A stretch of DNA of 64,000 bases, from positions 248,001-312,000 of the forward strand of contig NC_014618.1 of the NCBI RefSeq assembly GCF_000164865.1, written 5' to 3'. Origin of the DNA: [Enterobacter] lignolyticus SCF1. GTDB lineage: Bacteria; Pseudomonadota; Gammaproteobacteria; Enterobacterales; Enterobacteriaceae. Of the stretch, positions 54,587 to 63,924 are shown one piece after another. The position numbers and the translations under genes are program-made. Under the pieces are notes generated by a model. That model was not told the DNA's origin, made no database searches, and saw only the letters and a program-made list of their open reading frames with translations. How positions within the stretch are numbered: the stretch's first letter is position 1; the number at the start of each line of letters is the position of its first letter.

Positions 54587-56014
54587 ATGGCAAAAGACAA
54601 AAAACGTGGTTTTTTTTCCTGGCTCGGCTTTGGACAGAAAGAGCAAGAGGCCCAGCAACAGCAGCAACCCGAAGCGCAGCAAACGCCCGCCGAGCCTGCC
54701 GTAGAGCAGGTTGTCGAGCCTGAGGCGGAGCACGTCGCGCACAGCGAAGAAGAGGCCCGGGATTTCGCCGATGAGGTGGTGGACGTCACCGAAAATGCGG
54801 CGGAAAGCGAAAAGCCGCAGCCGTCCGAAGAGCCTGAACCGGTAGCGGTTGCCGCGGAAGTCATCGAGGAACCGGCGGCCGAACCTGTGCCGGAAGCGGA
54901 ACCTGAAGCAGAGCCGGAACCTGAACCGGAGCTCGAACCGGAAATCGACGCGATCGCCGGGCGCGTTGACGACGAGGTTATCGACGAGGACAGCCTGATT
55001 TCCGACGACGAGCTGGAAGCCCAGGCGCTGGCGGCGGAAGAACAGCCTGAAGAGCAGCACGACGAGGTGCAGCAGGAGCAGGAAAAACCGACGAAAGAGG
55101 GCTTTTTTGCCCGTCTGAAGCGCAGCCTGCTGAAGACCAAAGAAAACCTCGGTTCCGGATTTATCAGCCTGTTCCGCGGCAAGAAAATCGACGATGATCT
55201 GTTTGAGGAGCTGGAAGAGCAGCTGCTGATTGCCGACGTTGGCGTAGAGACCACCCGTAAGATCATCGCCAACCTGACCGAAGGCGCGAGCCGTAAGCAG
55301 CTGCGCGATGCGGAAGCGCTGTACGGCCTGCTGAAAGACGAAATGGGCGAAATTCTCGCAAAAGTCGATGAACCGCTTAATATTGAAGGCAAAACCCCGT
55401 TCGTCATTTTGATGGTCGGCGTTAACGGCGTCGGTAAAACCACCACTATCGGCAAACTGGCGCGCCAGTTTGAGCAGCAGGGTAAATCGGTGATGCTGGC
55501 GGCAGGGGATACGTTCCGCGCCGCCGCCGTTGAGCAGCTCCAGGTCTGGGGCCAGCGCAACAACATCCCGGTAATTGCGCAGCATACCGGCGCGGATTCC
55601 GCCTCGGTGATTTTCGACGCCATTCAGGCCGCGAAGGCGCGCAATATCGACGTGCTGATCGCCGATACCGCAGGGCGTTTGCAGAATAAATCGCACCTGA
55701 TGGAAGAGCTGAAGAAAATCGTCCGCGTGATGAAAAAGCTCGATGAAGAGGCGCCGCACGAGGTGATGCTGACCATCGACGCCAGCACTGGACAGAATGC
55801 GATAAGCCAGGCGAAGTTATTCCATGAGGCGGTGGGCCTGACCGGCATCACGCTGACCAAACTGGACGGCACCGCAAAGGGCGGGGTGATCTTCTCTGTT
55901 GCTGACCAGTTCGGCATCCCGATTCGCTACATCGGCGTCGGCGAACGTATCGAAGACTTGCGTCCGTTCAAGGCGGACGATTTTATAGAGGCACTTTTTG
56001 CCCGAGAGGATTAA
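54587..56014 (+). CDS. ftsY: Signal recognition particle receptor FtsY
   Basis: SRP receptor GTPase guiding inner-membrane protein insertion. It has 475 residues. The start at 54587 (MAKDKKRGFFSWLGFG) matches E. coli and places the lipid-binding amphipathic helix first. An acidic A domain (about 20-175) includes a Glu-Pro/Ala repeat stretch at about 102-123 (PEAEPEAEPEPEPELEPE). The NG domain follows: G1 GVNGVGKTTTIGKLA, DTAGR, and TKLDGTAKGG. It is first of ftsY-ftsE-ftsX. Confidence 0.98.
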   Translation: MAKDKKRGFFSWLGFGQKEQEAQQQQQPEAQQTPAEPAVEQVVEPEAEHVAHSEEEARDFADEVVDVTENAAESEKPQPSEEPEPVAVAAEVIEEPAAEPVPEAEPEAEPEPEPELEPEIDAIAGRVDDEVIDEDSLISDDELEAQALAAEEQPEEQHDEVQQEQEKPTKEGFFARLKRSLLKTKENLGSGFISLFRGKKIDDDLFEELEEQLLIADVGVETTRKIIANLTEGASRKQLRDAEALYGLLKDEMGEILAKVDEPLNIEGKTPFVILMVGVNGVGKTTTIGKLARQFEQQGKSVMLAAGDTFRAAAVEQLQVWGQRNNIPVIAQHTGADSASVIFDAIQAAKARNIDVLIADTAGRLQNKSHLMEELKKIVRVMKKLDEEAPHEVMLTIDASTGQNAISQAKLFHEAVGLTGITLTKLDGTAKGGVIFSVADQFGIPIRYIGVGERIEDLRPFKADDFIEALFARED

Positions 56015-56016
56015 CA

Positions 56017-56685
56017 ATGATTCGCTTTGAACACGTCAGCAAAGCCTATCTCGGCGGGAGACAAGCGCTGCAGGGGGTGACCTTCCACCTGCGGCCGGGC
56101 GAGATGGCCTTTCTGACCGGCCACTCCGGCGCGGGGAAAAGTACCCTGCTGAAGCTCATCTGCGGCATCGAGCGCCCGAGCGCAGGGAAAATCCTGTTCG
56201 GCGGTCACGATATCAGCCGCCTGAAAAACCGTGAGGTGCCGTTTTTACGCCGCCAGATCGGCATGATCTTCCAGGATCACCATCTGCTGATGGACAGAAC
56301 CGTGTTTGACAACGTGGCGATTCCGCTGATCATCGCGGGCGCCAGCGGCGACGATATTCGCCGCCGCGTCTCGGCGGCGCTGGATAAGGTGGGGCTGCTC
56401 GACAAAGCGAAAAACTTCCCGATTCAGCTCTCCGGCGGTGAGCAGCAGCGCGTCGGGATCGCCCGCGCGGTGGTGAACAAACCGGCGGTGCTGCTGGCGG
56501 ACGAACCTACCGGTAACCTTGATGAAGCGCTGTCGGAAGGGATTTTACGTCTGTTTGAAGAGTTTAACCGCGTAGGGGTGACGGTGCTGATGGCGACCCA
56601 CGACCTGGGGCTTATCTCCAGCCGGTCCTACCGCATGATGACCCTTAGCGACGGCCATTTGCACGGAGGCCACACCAGTGAATAA
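56017..56685 (+). CDS. ftsE: Cell-division ATP-binding protein FtsE
   Basis: ABC ATPase that with FtsX drives septal peptidoglycan hydrolysis via EnvC. It has 222 residues. Walker A is GHSGAGKSTLLKL, the signature LSGGEQQRVGIARA, and Walker B LLADEPTGNLDEA. It starts two bases after the ftsY stop and overlaps ftsX by eight bases. Confidence 0.98.
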   Translation: MIRFEHVSKAYLGGRQALQGVTFHLRPGEMAFLTGHSGAGKSTLLKLICGIERPSAGKILFGGHDISRLKNREVPFLRRQIGMIFQDHHLLMDRTVFDNVAIPLIIAGASGDDIRRRVSAALDKVGLLDKAKNFPIQLSGGEQQRVGIARAVVNKPAVLLADEPTGNLDEALSEGILRLFEEFNRVGVTVLMATHDLGLISSRSYRMMTLSDGHLHGGHTSE

Positions 56686-57736
56686 ACGCGAGGCACTCAA
56701 TCAAATCAGGCAGTTTGGCGGCCGGCTCGACCGTCTGCGCAAATCTGCCGGTGTCGGCGGCGACGGCGGGCGCAACGCGCCGAAGCGGCCGAAAGCGGCG
56801 CCGAAGGCGAATTCGCGTAAATCCAACGTCTTCAACGAACAGGTTCGCTATGCCTGGCACGGCGCGCTGCAGGATCTGAAAAGCAAGCCGCTTGCCACCT
56901 TCCTGACGGTGATGGTGATCGCTATTTCGCTGACGCTGCCGAGCGTCTGCTACATGGTGTACAAAAACGTCAACACCGCGGCGTCGCAGTACTATCCGTC
57001 GCCGCAGATAACCGTTTACCTGCAAAAGACGCTGGACGATGACGCCGCGGCGAAAGTGGTGGGACAGCTGCAGGCGGAGCAGGGCGTGGAGAAGGTCAAC
57101 TACCTTTCCCGCGACGAGGCGCTGGGCGAGTTCCGCAACTGGTCCGGTTTTGGCGGCGCGCTGGATATGCTCGAAGAGAACCCGCTGCCAGCGGTAGCTA
57201 TCGTCATTCCGAAGCTGGATTTCCAGGGCACCGAAGCGCTGAACAGCCTGCGCGACCGCGTATCCCGTATTCAGGGAATTGATGAAGTACGCATGGACGA
57301 CAGCTGGTTCGCCCGTCTGGCCTCTATCACCGGCCTGGTGGGGCGCGTGTCGGCGATGATCGGCGTGCTGATGGTGGCGGCGGTGTTCCTCGTCATCGGC
57401 AACAGCGTGCGCCTGAGCATCTTTGCCCGCCGCGACACCATCAACGTGCAGAAGCTCATCGGCGCGACCGACGGCTTCATTCTGCGCCCGTTCCTCTACG
57501 GCGGCGCGCTGCTCGGTTTCTCCGGGGCGTTTTTATCGCTGATCCTCTCCGAGATTCTGGTGATGCGCCTCTCCTCGGCGGTGACCGAGGTGGCCAAAGT
57601 CTTCGGCACCCAGTTTGAGCTGACGGGACTGGGGCTGGACGAGTGCCTGCTGATGCTGATTGTCTGCTCGATGATTGGCTGGGTCGCGGCGTGGCTGGCG
57701 ACAATTCAACATTTACGCCACTTTACGCCTGAGTAA
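56678..57736 (+). CDS. ftsX: Cell-division permease-like protein FtsX
   Basis: Inner-membrane partner of FtsE, 352 residues with a GTG start inside the ftsE end. A basic cytoplasmic N-terminus (NAPKRPKAAPKANSRK) is followed by TM1 (about 73-95), a periplasmic loop (to about 220) that activates EnvC, and three further helices. The sequence is near-identical in layout to E. coli FtsX. Confidence 0.98.
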   Translation: MNKREALNQIRQFGGRLDRLRKSAGVGGDGGRNAPKRPKAAPKANSRKSNVFNEQVRYAWHGALQDLKSKPLATFLTVMVIAISLTLPSVCYMVYKNVNTAASQYYPSPQITVYLQKTLDDDAAAKVVGQLQAEQGVEKVNYLSRDEALGEFRNWSGFGGALDMLEENPLPAVAIVIPKLDFQGTEALNSLRDRVSRIQGIDEVRMDDSWFARLASITGLVGRVSAMIGVLMVAAVFLVIGNSVRLSIFARRDTINVQKLIGATDGFILRPFLYGGALLGFSGAFLSLILSEILVMRLSSAVTEVAKVFGTQFELTGLGLDECLLMLIVCSMIGWVAAWLATIQHLRHFTPE

Positions 57737-57870
57737 TACCCGGCCGCTAAAAGTCTGATATACTCTCTCCCTGCTGCAATGAGTTCCTGTCCGCAGGGAG
57801 AGAGTTTGCAACCCATCCGCTTTTCCTGCCTTCAACAATCATCATCGTGGTGTCACATTTTGTGCGTAAT

Positions 57871-57916
57871 TTATTCACAGCGTTGCATTGAACTTGTGGA
57901 TAAAATCACTGTCTGA
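57871..57916 (+). promoter_or_regulatory. rpoH: rpoH control region: sigma-E promoter and two DnaA boxes
   Basis: GAACTT (57890-57895), a 16-base spacer and TCTGA (57912-57916) match the sigma-E consensus and the E. coli rpoH P3 promoter. DnaA boxes TTATTCACA (57871-57879) and, reversed, TGTGGATAA (57895-57903) flank and overlap it; in E. coli DnaA is known to repress here. Further sigma-70 promoters are expected in 57737-58014 but not assigned. Confidence 0.88.
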
Positions 57917-58014
57917 TAAAAGACTGAATGATAATCTCGTTGCTCGTAAGATTCTGGCCCGATTGTTGCCCGATGGGGGGCGCTCAGGCCAGAACGGAAA
58001 TTGAGAGGATTTGA

Positions 58015-58872
<858 letters not shown>

Positions 58873-58892
58873 GCCGAAATCGCACCGCAAAG

Positions 58893-58915
58893 AAGCCGGG
58901 TTATGCCCGGCTTTT
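58893..58915 (+). terminator. Terminator of rpoH
   Basis: Stem AAGCCGGG/CCCGGCTT (58893-58900 and 58906-58913), then TTTT. It overlaps the last codon of the convergent MocR-type gene. Confidence 0.85.
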
Positions 58916-60379
58916 GCTATTTATACACGCCACTAACACCTTAAACGCGCCCTCCATCTCCTCTTCCTTCATGGCGGCAAAACCCATCAGTAGCCCGCGC
59001 TGCGGCGTATCGCCCAGGTAATAGCGCGACAGCGGGCGCACCAGCACCCCTTTGTCATTGGCGGCCTTCGCCAGCGCGACGTCGTCACAGTCGTCAGCCA
59101 GCTTTAACACCAGATGCAGCCCGGCGTTGTCGTTAAACTCGCTGAGCGCCGCTTTGCCCAGGTATTGGCTAATCAGCGCGGTCAGGCGCTGGCGTCGGCG
59201 GGCGTAGAGCAAACGCATCCGGCGGATATGGGCGGTGTAGTGCCCTTCGGTAATAAACTGCGCCAGCGCCTCCTGGTCGAGCAGGCGCCCGCCGCGGTAC
59301 AGCTCGGCATGGGCGGTTTTGAGCGCCTGCGCCAGCGGCTGCGGCAGTACCACGTACCCCAGGCGCAGCCCGGGCCACAGGGTTTTGCTGAAGGTGCCGA
59401 TGTAGATGACCGGCGCATCCTCCACCAGCCCCTGGAGGGCGGGAATGGGCTGGCCTGAGAAGCGGAATTCGCTGTCGTAATCATCTTCCACAATCCAGCT
59501 GCCGGTTTGCCGCGCCAGCGTGAGCAGCCGCTGGCGGCGCTCGAGGCTCATGACGCAGCCCAGCGGATACTGGTGCGATGGCGTGACAAAGATAAGCCGC
59601 GGCGGGGCGTCGCCCGGTTCCGGCGGGTTCATGCCGCTGAGATCGACGTTGATGGCCTGCAGATCCACGCCGTTCATCTGCAGCACGTTGCGGATCCCCC
59701 AGTAGGCCGGTTCCTCGATCCACGCGCGATCGCCGGGGTTGCACAGCATCCGCGAGACCAGATCGATAGCCTGATGGATCCCTTCGGTTATCAGGATCTG
59801 CTCCGGGTTGCAGCGTACGGAGCGCGCCACCCGCAGGTACTCCATCAGCGCCTGCTGAAGCGTTGGGCTGCCGCCGGACGGGCTGTAGGAGAGCTGCACG
59901 GCGGGCGGGCGGCGGCTGAGGCGGGTGTAGATTTTGCGCAGCAGGGCGTGCGGGAACTCGCTGACGTCCGGTACGCCGGGCAGAAAAGCGCCCCACTGCC
60001 GGGAGCTGGCGCGGCTGTGCGTCAGCAGCGCTTCGCCACGCGCCGACAGTATCGCCTGCTGCGGCGCATGCCGGCTTTGCGGGGAGGCGTCAGAGGAAAA
60101 CAGCAGGCTGTCCGGGACGGTGCGCGACACAAAGGTGCCGCTGCCGGAGCGCGAAACGACATACCCTTCCGCCAGCAGCTGTTCGTACACCGTCAGCACC
60201 GTGTTGCGGGACAGGGCCAGCTGGTTTGCGAGATCCCGCGAGGGCGGAAGCCGGCTTTGCGGCGGCAGGCTGCCGTCGAGAATCGACAGCCGGATGGCGT
60301 TATAGAGCCGCTTATGCAGCTTACCGTCCTTTTGGTCATCCAGGCGCAGCTGCAGGAGATCGCACACTAAAGAACGCAA
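58901..60379 (-). CDS. MocR/GabR-family regulator (GntR wHTH fused to aminotransferase-like domain)
   Basis: Transcription factor of 492 residues. The N-terminal GntR winged helix (about 15-90) includes RLPPSRDLANQLALSRNTV. The C-terminal class I aminotransferase-like domain keeps the PLP lysine in GTFSKTLWPGLRLGY and the aspartate region VEDDYDSEFRF, so it probably binds PLP and senses an amine or amino acid. It is divergent from the GABA transaminase gene with 117 bases between start codons, so a GabR-like role in controlling that gene is likely. The ligand is inferred, not shown. Confidence 0.9.
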   Translation of the reverse strand: MRSLVCDLLQLRLDDQKDGKLHKRLYNAIRLSILDGSLPPQSRLPPSRDLANQLALSRNTVLTVYEQLLAEGYVVSRSGSGTFVSRTVPDSLLFSSDASPQSRHAPQQAILSARGEALLTHSRASSRQWGAFLPGVPDVSEFPHALLRKIYTRLSRRPPAVQLSYSPSGGSPTLQQALMEYLRVARSVRCNPEQILITEGIHQAIDLVSRMLCNPGDRAWIEEPAYWGIRNVLQMNGVDLQAINVDLSGMNPPEPGDAPPRLIFVTPSHQYPLGCVMSLERRQRLLTLARQTGSWIVEDDYDSEFRFSGQPIPALQGLVEDAPVIYIGTFSKTLWPGLRLGYVVLPQPLAQALKTAHAELYRGGRLLDQEALAQFITEGHYTAHIRRMRLLYARRRQRLTALISQYLGKAALSEFNDNAGLHLVLKLADDCDDVALAKAANDKGVLVRPLSRYYLGDTPQRGLLMGFAAMKEEEMEGAFKVLVACINSKSRA

Positions 60380-60440
60380 TTGGATCCCTCAATTATTCAA
60401 AACTGGTACTCGATTATAGGACCGCTCAGGAGGTAAAACC

Positions 60441-60464
60441 ATGACATTGTTTCAAAGTTGTTAA
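60441..60464 (+). other. Tiny open frame (MTLFQSC) with strong ribosome site before gabT
   Basis: An ATG at 60441 is preceded by AGGAGGT (60430-60434 region), a far stronger ribosome site than that of gabT itself. It reads seven codons and stops at 60462-60464, 32 bases before the gabT start. It may be a translated leader or a decayed start; no function is claimed. Confidence 0.3.
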
Positions 60465-60496
60465 CGCTAAACGAATCAATAAATGGGGTAAGGTCG

Positions 60497-61762
60497 ATGA
60501 AAAATAACGAACTGAATCAGCGCCGCCTGCAGGCGACGCCGCGTGGGATTGGCGTCATGTGCGGGTTCTATGCCGAAAAAGCGGAAAACGCCACCCTGTG
60601 GGATACGGACGGCAACGAGGTCACCGATTTCGCGGCCGGTATCGCCGTGCTCAACACCGGCCACCGCCACCCGAAGGTGGTCGCGGCGGTTGAAAAACAG
60701 CTGCGCGCCTTTACCCATACGGCCTATCAGATTGTTCCTTACGAAAGCTATGTGTCGCTGGCCGAGCGTATTAACGCCCGCGTTCCGGTCAACGGTCCGG
60801 CGAAGACCGCGTTCTTCACCACCGGCGCGGAAGCGGTGGAAAACGCCGTGAAGATTGCCCGCTTCTACACTAAACGTCCGGGGCTGATTACCTTCGGCGG
60901 CGGCTTCCACGGCCGTACCTTTATGACCATGGCGCTGACCGGCAAAGTGGCGCCGTACAAGATTGGCTTCGGGCCGTTCCCGGGCTCGGTGTTCCACGGG
61001 CAGTACCCGAACCCGCTGCACGGCGTCAGCACCGCCGATGCGCTGAAAAGCCTTGAGCGTATTTTCAAAGCCGACATCGCCCCGGATCAGGTGGCGGCCA
61101 TTATCCTTGAGCCGGTGCAAGGAGAGGGCGGCTTTAACGTGGCGCCAGCCGATTTCATGCAGGGGCTGCGTAAGATTTGCGACACCCACGGCATTCTGCT
61201 GATCGCTGACGAAGTGCAGACCGGCTTTGCCCGTACCGGTAAGCTGTTCGCGATGGAGCACTACGACGTCAAGCCGGACCTGATGACCATGGCGAAGAGC
61301 CTGGCGGGCGGTATGCCGCTGTCGGCCGTCGCCGGTCGCGCGGAGGTGATGGACGCCCCGGCGCCAGGCGGTCTGGGCGGCACCTACGCCGGTAACCCGC
61401 TGGCGATCGCCGCGGCGCATGCGGTGCTGGACGTCATCGACGAAGAGAAGCTGTGCGCCCGTTCCGCCGAGCTGGGCCACCATCTGGTGGAAGTGCTGAA
61501 CAACGCGAAGGCCGATTGTCCGTATATCGCCGACGTCCGCGCGCAGGGCTCCATGGTGGCCGTGGAGTTCAACGACCCGCACAGCGGCGAACCGTCGCCG
61601 GAATTTACCAAACAGTTCCAGGATAAAGCGCTGCAACAAGGTCTGCTGCTGCTGAGCTGCGGCGTCTACGGCAACGTTATCCGCTTCCTTTACCCTCTGA
61701 CCATCCCTGAAGCCCAGTTCCGCAAGGCGCTGGACATTATTCGACACTCCCTCAGCCGCTAA
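60497..61762 (+). CDS. gabT: 4-aminobutyrate--2-oxoglutarate transaminase
   Basis: Class III PLP aminotransferase converting GABA and 2-oxoglutarate to succinate semialdehyde and glutamate. It has 421 residues, the length of E. coli GabT/PuuE, and is closest by eye to PuuE. The start at 60497 (MKNNELNQRRLQATPRG) has AAGGT upstream; the longer open frame from 60458 lacks one. The PLP lysine is in LMTMAKSLAGGMPLSAV and DEVQTGFARTGK holds the cofactor aspartate. It is divergent from a GabR-like regulator. Confidence 0.92.
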   Translation: MKNNELNQRRLQATPRGIGVMCGFYAEKAENATLWDTDGNEVTDFAAGIAVLNTGHRHPKVVAAVEKQLRAFTHTAYQIVPYESYVSLAERINARVPVNGPAKTAFFTTGAEAVENAVKIARFYTKRPGLITFGGGFHGRTFMTMALTGKVAPYKIGFGPFPGSVFHGQYPNPLHGVSTADALKSLERIFKADIAPDQVAAIILEPVQGEGGFNVAPADFMQGLRKICDTHGILLIADEVQTGFARTGKLFAMEHYDVKPDLMTMAKSLAGGMPLSAVAGRAEVMDAPAPGGLGGTYAGNPLAIAAAHAVLDVIDEEKLCARSAELGHHLVEVLNNAKADCPYIADVRAQGSMVAVEFNDPHSGEPSPEFTKQFQDKALQQGLLLLSCGVYGNVIRFLYPLTIPEAQFRKALDIIRHSLSR

Positions 61763-61768
61763 TGGCGG

Positions 61769-61794
61769 GCCGCTCTCAGGAGCGGCTTTTTTTT
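61769..61794 (+). terminator. Terminator of gabT
   Basis: Stem GCCGCT/AGCGGC (61769-61774 and 61781-61786) with loop CTCAGG and eight T. Seven bases after the stop. Confidence 0.92.
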
Positions 61795-61920
61795 CGTCTT
61801 TTTTCTGTTACAGAATCGTCAAATTTCTCGTTCCAAATTCTGAAAAATGGGGTATGTTTTAGCAGAGTATGCTGAAAAAGCGCGATTGGCAGACCATAAA
61901 CTGAAATAAAGCGCTAAAAA

Positions 61921-61940
61921 ACAACATCACAACAAACGCA
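61921..61940 (+). promoter_or_regulatory. livJ: CA-rich leader of livJ, probable GcvB small-RNA target
   Basis: The livJ leader contains CACAACA (61928-61934) within an A/C-rich stretch, the motif bound by the GcvB R1 region. livJ and livK are known GcvB targets in Salmonella. The site lies about 34-40 bases before the start codon. Pairing was not computed. Confidence 0.5.
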
Positions 61941-61967
61941 ATAACCATAACAATGGGGAATCTCAGG

Positions 61968-63071
61968 ATGAAAATGAAGGGTAAAGCGTTACTGGCAGGA
62001 TGTATCGCGCTGGCGATGAGTCATGCGGCATGGGCTGAAGATATTAAAGTTGCCGTCGTCGGTGCGATGTCCGGTCCGGTTGCGCAGTACGGTGACCAGG
62101 AGTTCACAGGGGCTGAGCAGGCGGTTGCCGATATTAACGCCAAGGGCGGCATCAAAGGTAATAAGCTGCAGATCGTAAAATATGATGACGCCTGCGACCC
62201 GAAACAGGCGGTTGCGGTGGCTAACAAAGTGGTTAACGACGGCATCAAATACGTTATCGGCCACCTGTGCTCCTCTTCCACGCAGCCGGCGTCCGACATC
62301 TATGAAGACGAAGGCATTCTGATGATCACCCCGGCAGCGACCGCGCCGGAGCTGACCGCGCGCGGCTATAAGCTTATCCTGCGCACCACCGGCCTGGACT
62401 CTGACCAGGGCCCGACCGCGGCAAAATATATCCTGAATACGGTGAAACCGAAGCGTATCGCCATTGTTCATGACAAGCAGCAGTACGGCGAAGGCCTGGC
62501 GCGCGCGGTACAGGACGCGCTGAAAAAGGGCAACGCCAACGTGGTGTTCTTTGACGGTATCACCGCGGGTGAAAAAGATTTCTCTACCCTGGTGGCGCGC
62601 CTGAAGAAAGAGAATATCGATTTCGTTTACTACGGCGGCTATCACCCGGAAATGGGGCAGATCCTGCGCCAGTCCCGCGCGGCGGGTCTGAAAACCCAGT
62701 TTATGGGCCCGGAAGGGGTGGCGAACGTATCGCTGTCTAACATCGCCGGTGATTCTGCTGAAGGGATGCTGGTGACCAAGCCGAAGAACTATGACCAGGT
62801 TCCGGCGAACAAACCTATCGTAGAGGCGATCAAAGCCAAGAAACAGGATCCAAGCGGCGCGTTCGTCTGGACCACCTATGCGGCGCTGCAGTCGCTGTCA
62901 GCGGGCCTGAACCAGAGCAATGACCCGGCGAAGATTGCCGAGTGGCTGAAAGCCAACAGCGTTGATACCGTAATGGGCCCGCTCTCCTGGGACCAGAAGG
63001 GCGACCTGAAGGGCTTTGAGTTTGGCGTGTTCACATGGCATGCCAACGGTACGGCGACAGACGCTAAATAA
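61968..63071 (+). CDS. livJ: Leucine/isoleucine/valine-binding periplasmic protein
   Basis: High-affinity branched-chain amino acid receptor for the LivHMGF ABC transporter. It has 367 residues with a signal peptide ending AAWA. The mature start EDIKVAVVGAMSGPVAQYG and the CDPKQAVAVANKVVNDG segment are nearly identical to E. coli LivJ; the two cysteines form the usual disulphide. The start at 61968 matches E. coli; the frame begins six codons earlier. Leucine/Lrp control is known for the family. Confidence 0.98.
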   Translation: MKMKGKALLAGCIALAMSHAAWAEDIKVAVVGAMSGPVAQYGDQEFTGAEQAVADINAKGGIKGNKLQIVKYDDACDPKQAVAVANKVVNDGIKYVIGHLCSSSTQPASDIYEDEGILMITPAATAPELTARGYKLILRTTGLDSDQGPTAAKYILNTVKPKRIAIVHDKQQYGEGLARAVQDALKKGNANVVFFDGITAGEKDFSTLVARLKKENIDFVYYGGYHPEMGQILRQSRAAGLKTQFMGPEGVANVSLSNIAGDSAEGMLVTKPKNYDQVPANKPIVEAIKAKKQDPSGAFVWTTYAALQSLSAGLNQSNDPAKIAEWLKANSVDTVMGPLSWDQKGDLKGFEFGVFTWHANGTATDAK

Positions 63072-63080
63072 CATTGATGA

Positions 63081-63114
63081 CCCTCGCCCTGGCCTGAAAG
63101 CGCCGGGGCGAGGG
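63081..63114. terminator. Hairpin between livJ and panM
   Basis: Stem CCCTCGCC/GGCGAGGG (63081-63088 and 63107-63114) with a structured loop, between the convergent genes. No T-run, so termination strength is uncertain. Confidence 0.5.
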
Positions 63115-63121
63115 GGGACCG

Positions 63122-63505
63122 CTAGCGCTTCACCCAACCATCCGCCTGGTCCGCAAACCCCAGCGCCTGCATAAAGGCGGCCATGGTCGCGCGGTCCTCC
63201 ACGCCAACATCCGCCATCCACCAGTCGCTAATCTCCGGATTATCCGCAAGCACTTCTTCGAGCAGGTATTGCCCAACGCCGCGGCGACGGGTGATGTCGC
63301 GCACCCGCAGGGAGTCGAGCGCGCCCTGGCGGCCGCGCAGGGTAACGCGCACCGCGCCGAGCAGGCGTTCATTAAAGCGCGCCGCGTAGATCCGGTGCGT
63401 TTCGTCCACCTTCAGCGACGAGGCGCTGTATTCCGGCCAGATCTTACCCAGATCGATGCGGTCCTGTTCGCTAAAGGTGTTCAGCCTGATGATCGTCAGT
63501 TTCAT
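63122..63505 (-). CDS. panM: Aspartate decarboxylase (PanD) maturation factor
   Basis: GNAT-fold protein of 127 residues (PanM/PanZ) that triggers self-cleavage of PanD and senses CoA, linking pantothenate synthesis to CoA supply. It has the acetyl-CoA loop VRDITRRRGVGQYLLEEVL and the conserved start MKLTIIRLNTFSEQDRIDL. It lies between livJ and livK as in E. coli. Confidence 0.96.
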   Translation of the reverse strand: MKLTIIRLNTFSEQDRIDLGKIWPEYSASSLKVDETHRIYAARFNERLLGAVRVTLRGRQGALDSLRVRDITRRRGVGQYLLEEVLADNPEISDWWMADVGVEDRATMAAFMQALGFADQADGWVKR

Positions 63506-63924
63506 GTGAAGCTATCCCGAAAAAAAATTTATCCAAAGTGTACCCAATTTCACGTCTTACGCGTTTCTCTTTTTGCTCGCGATCCCAGGGGATTCGTTTT
63601 CCCCCTTTCTTCGCCGCAGAGCAATGCGTCATGGATCGAAAATTAAGCAGAATTTTAACCTAATGGGTAGTGATTTATTCGGCTCTTTATGCCCTTATTT
63701 TATGCTGAAAACTGGACTTTTTTTTGTTTATCTCTGCTTGAATACAGAATATTATCTTTGCTTAATAGACTGAAAAATAGAGATTTTAGCCTTTGTTTTC
63801 GCTAAAAGCCTCGCTAAATCATTAAAGAGACTGGTAAAAATAGCGTTGTTCATTAAAAGTACAGAATGCTTTTTAACCAAATAAAAACAATATTTTTACG
63901 ACACATCACGAGTGGGGATTTGAC
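63506..63924. promoter_or_regulatory. panM-livK divergent control region
   Basis: About 420 bases, AT-rich in its second half (63640-63900), without a convincing gene. It holds the promoters of panM (minus) and livK (plus). A CACATCAC stretch at 63903-63910, about 15-22 bases before livK, resembles a GcvB-binding C/A-rich site. Confidence 0.4.

Noticed and set aside
57861..57879. CRP site in the rpoH promoter region
   Set aside because: TGTG and TCACA are present, but the spacing does not fit the TGTGA-N6-TCACA consensus.
60476..61747. 423-codon minus-strand open frame opposite gabT
   Set aside because: Antisense shadow of the aminotransferase gene.
63573..63773. 66-codon frame between panM and livK
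   Set aside because: No ribosome site, AT-rich promoter-like region, and no resemblance to a known protein.
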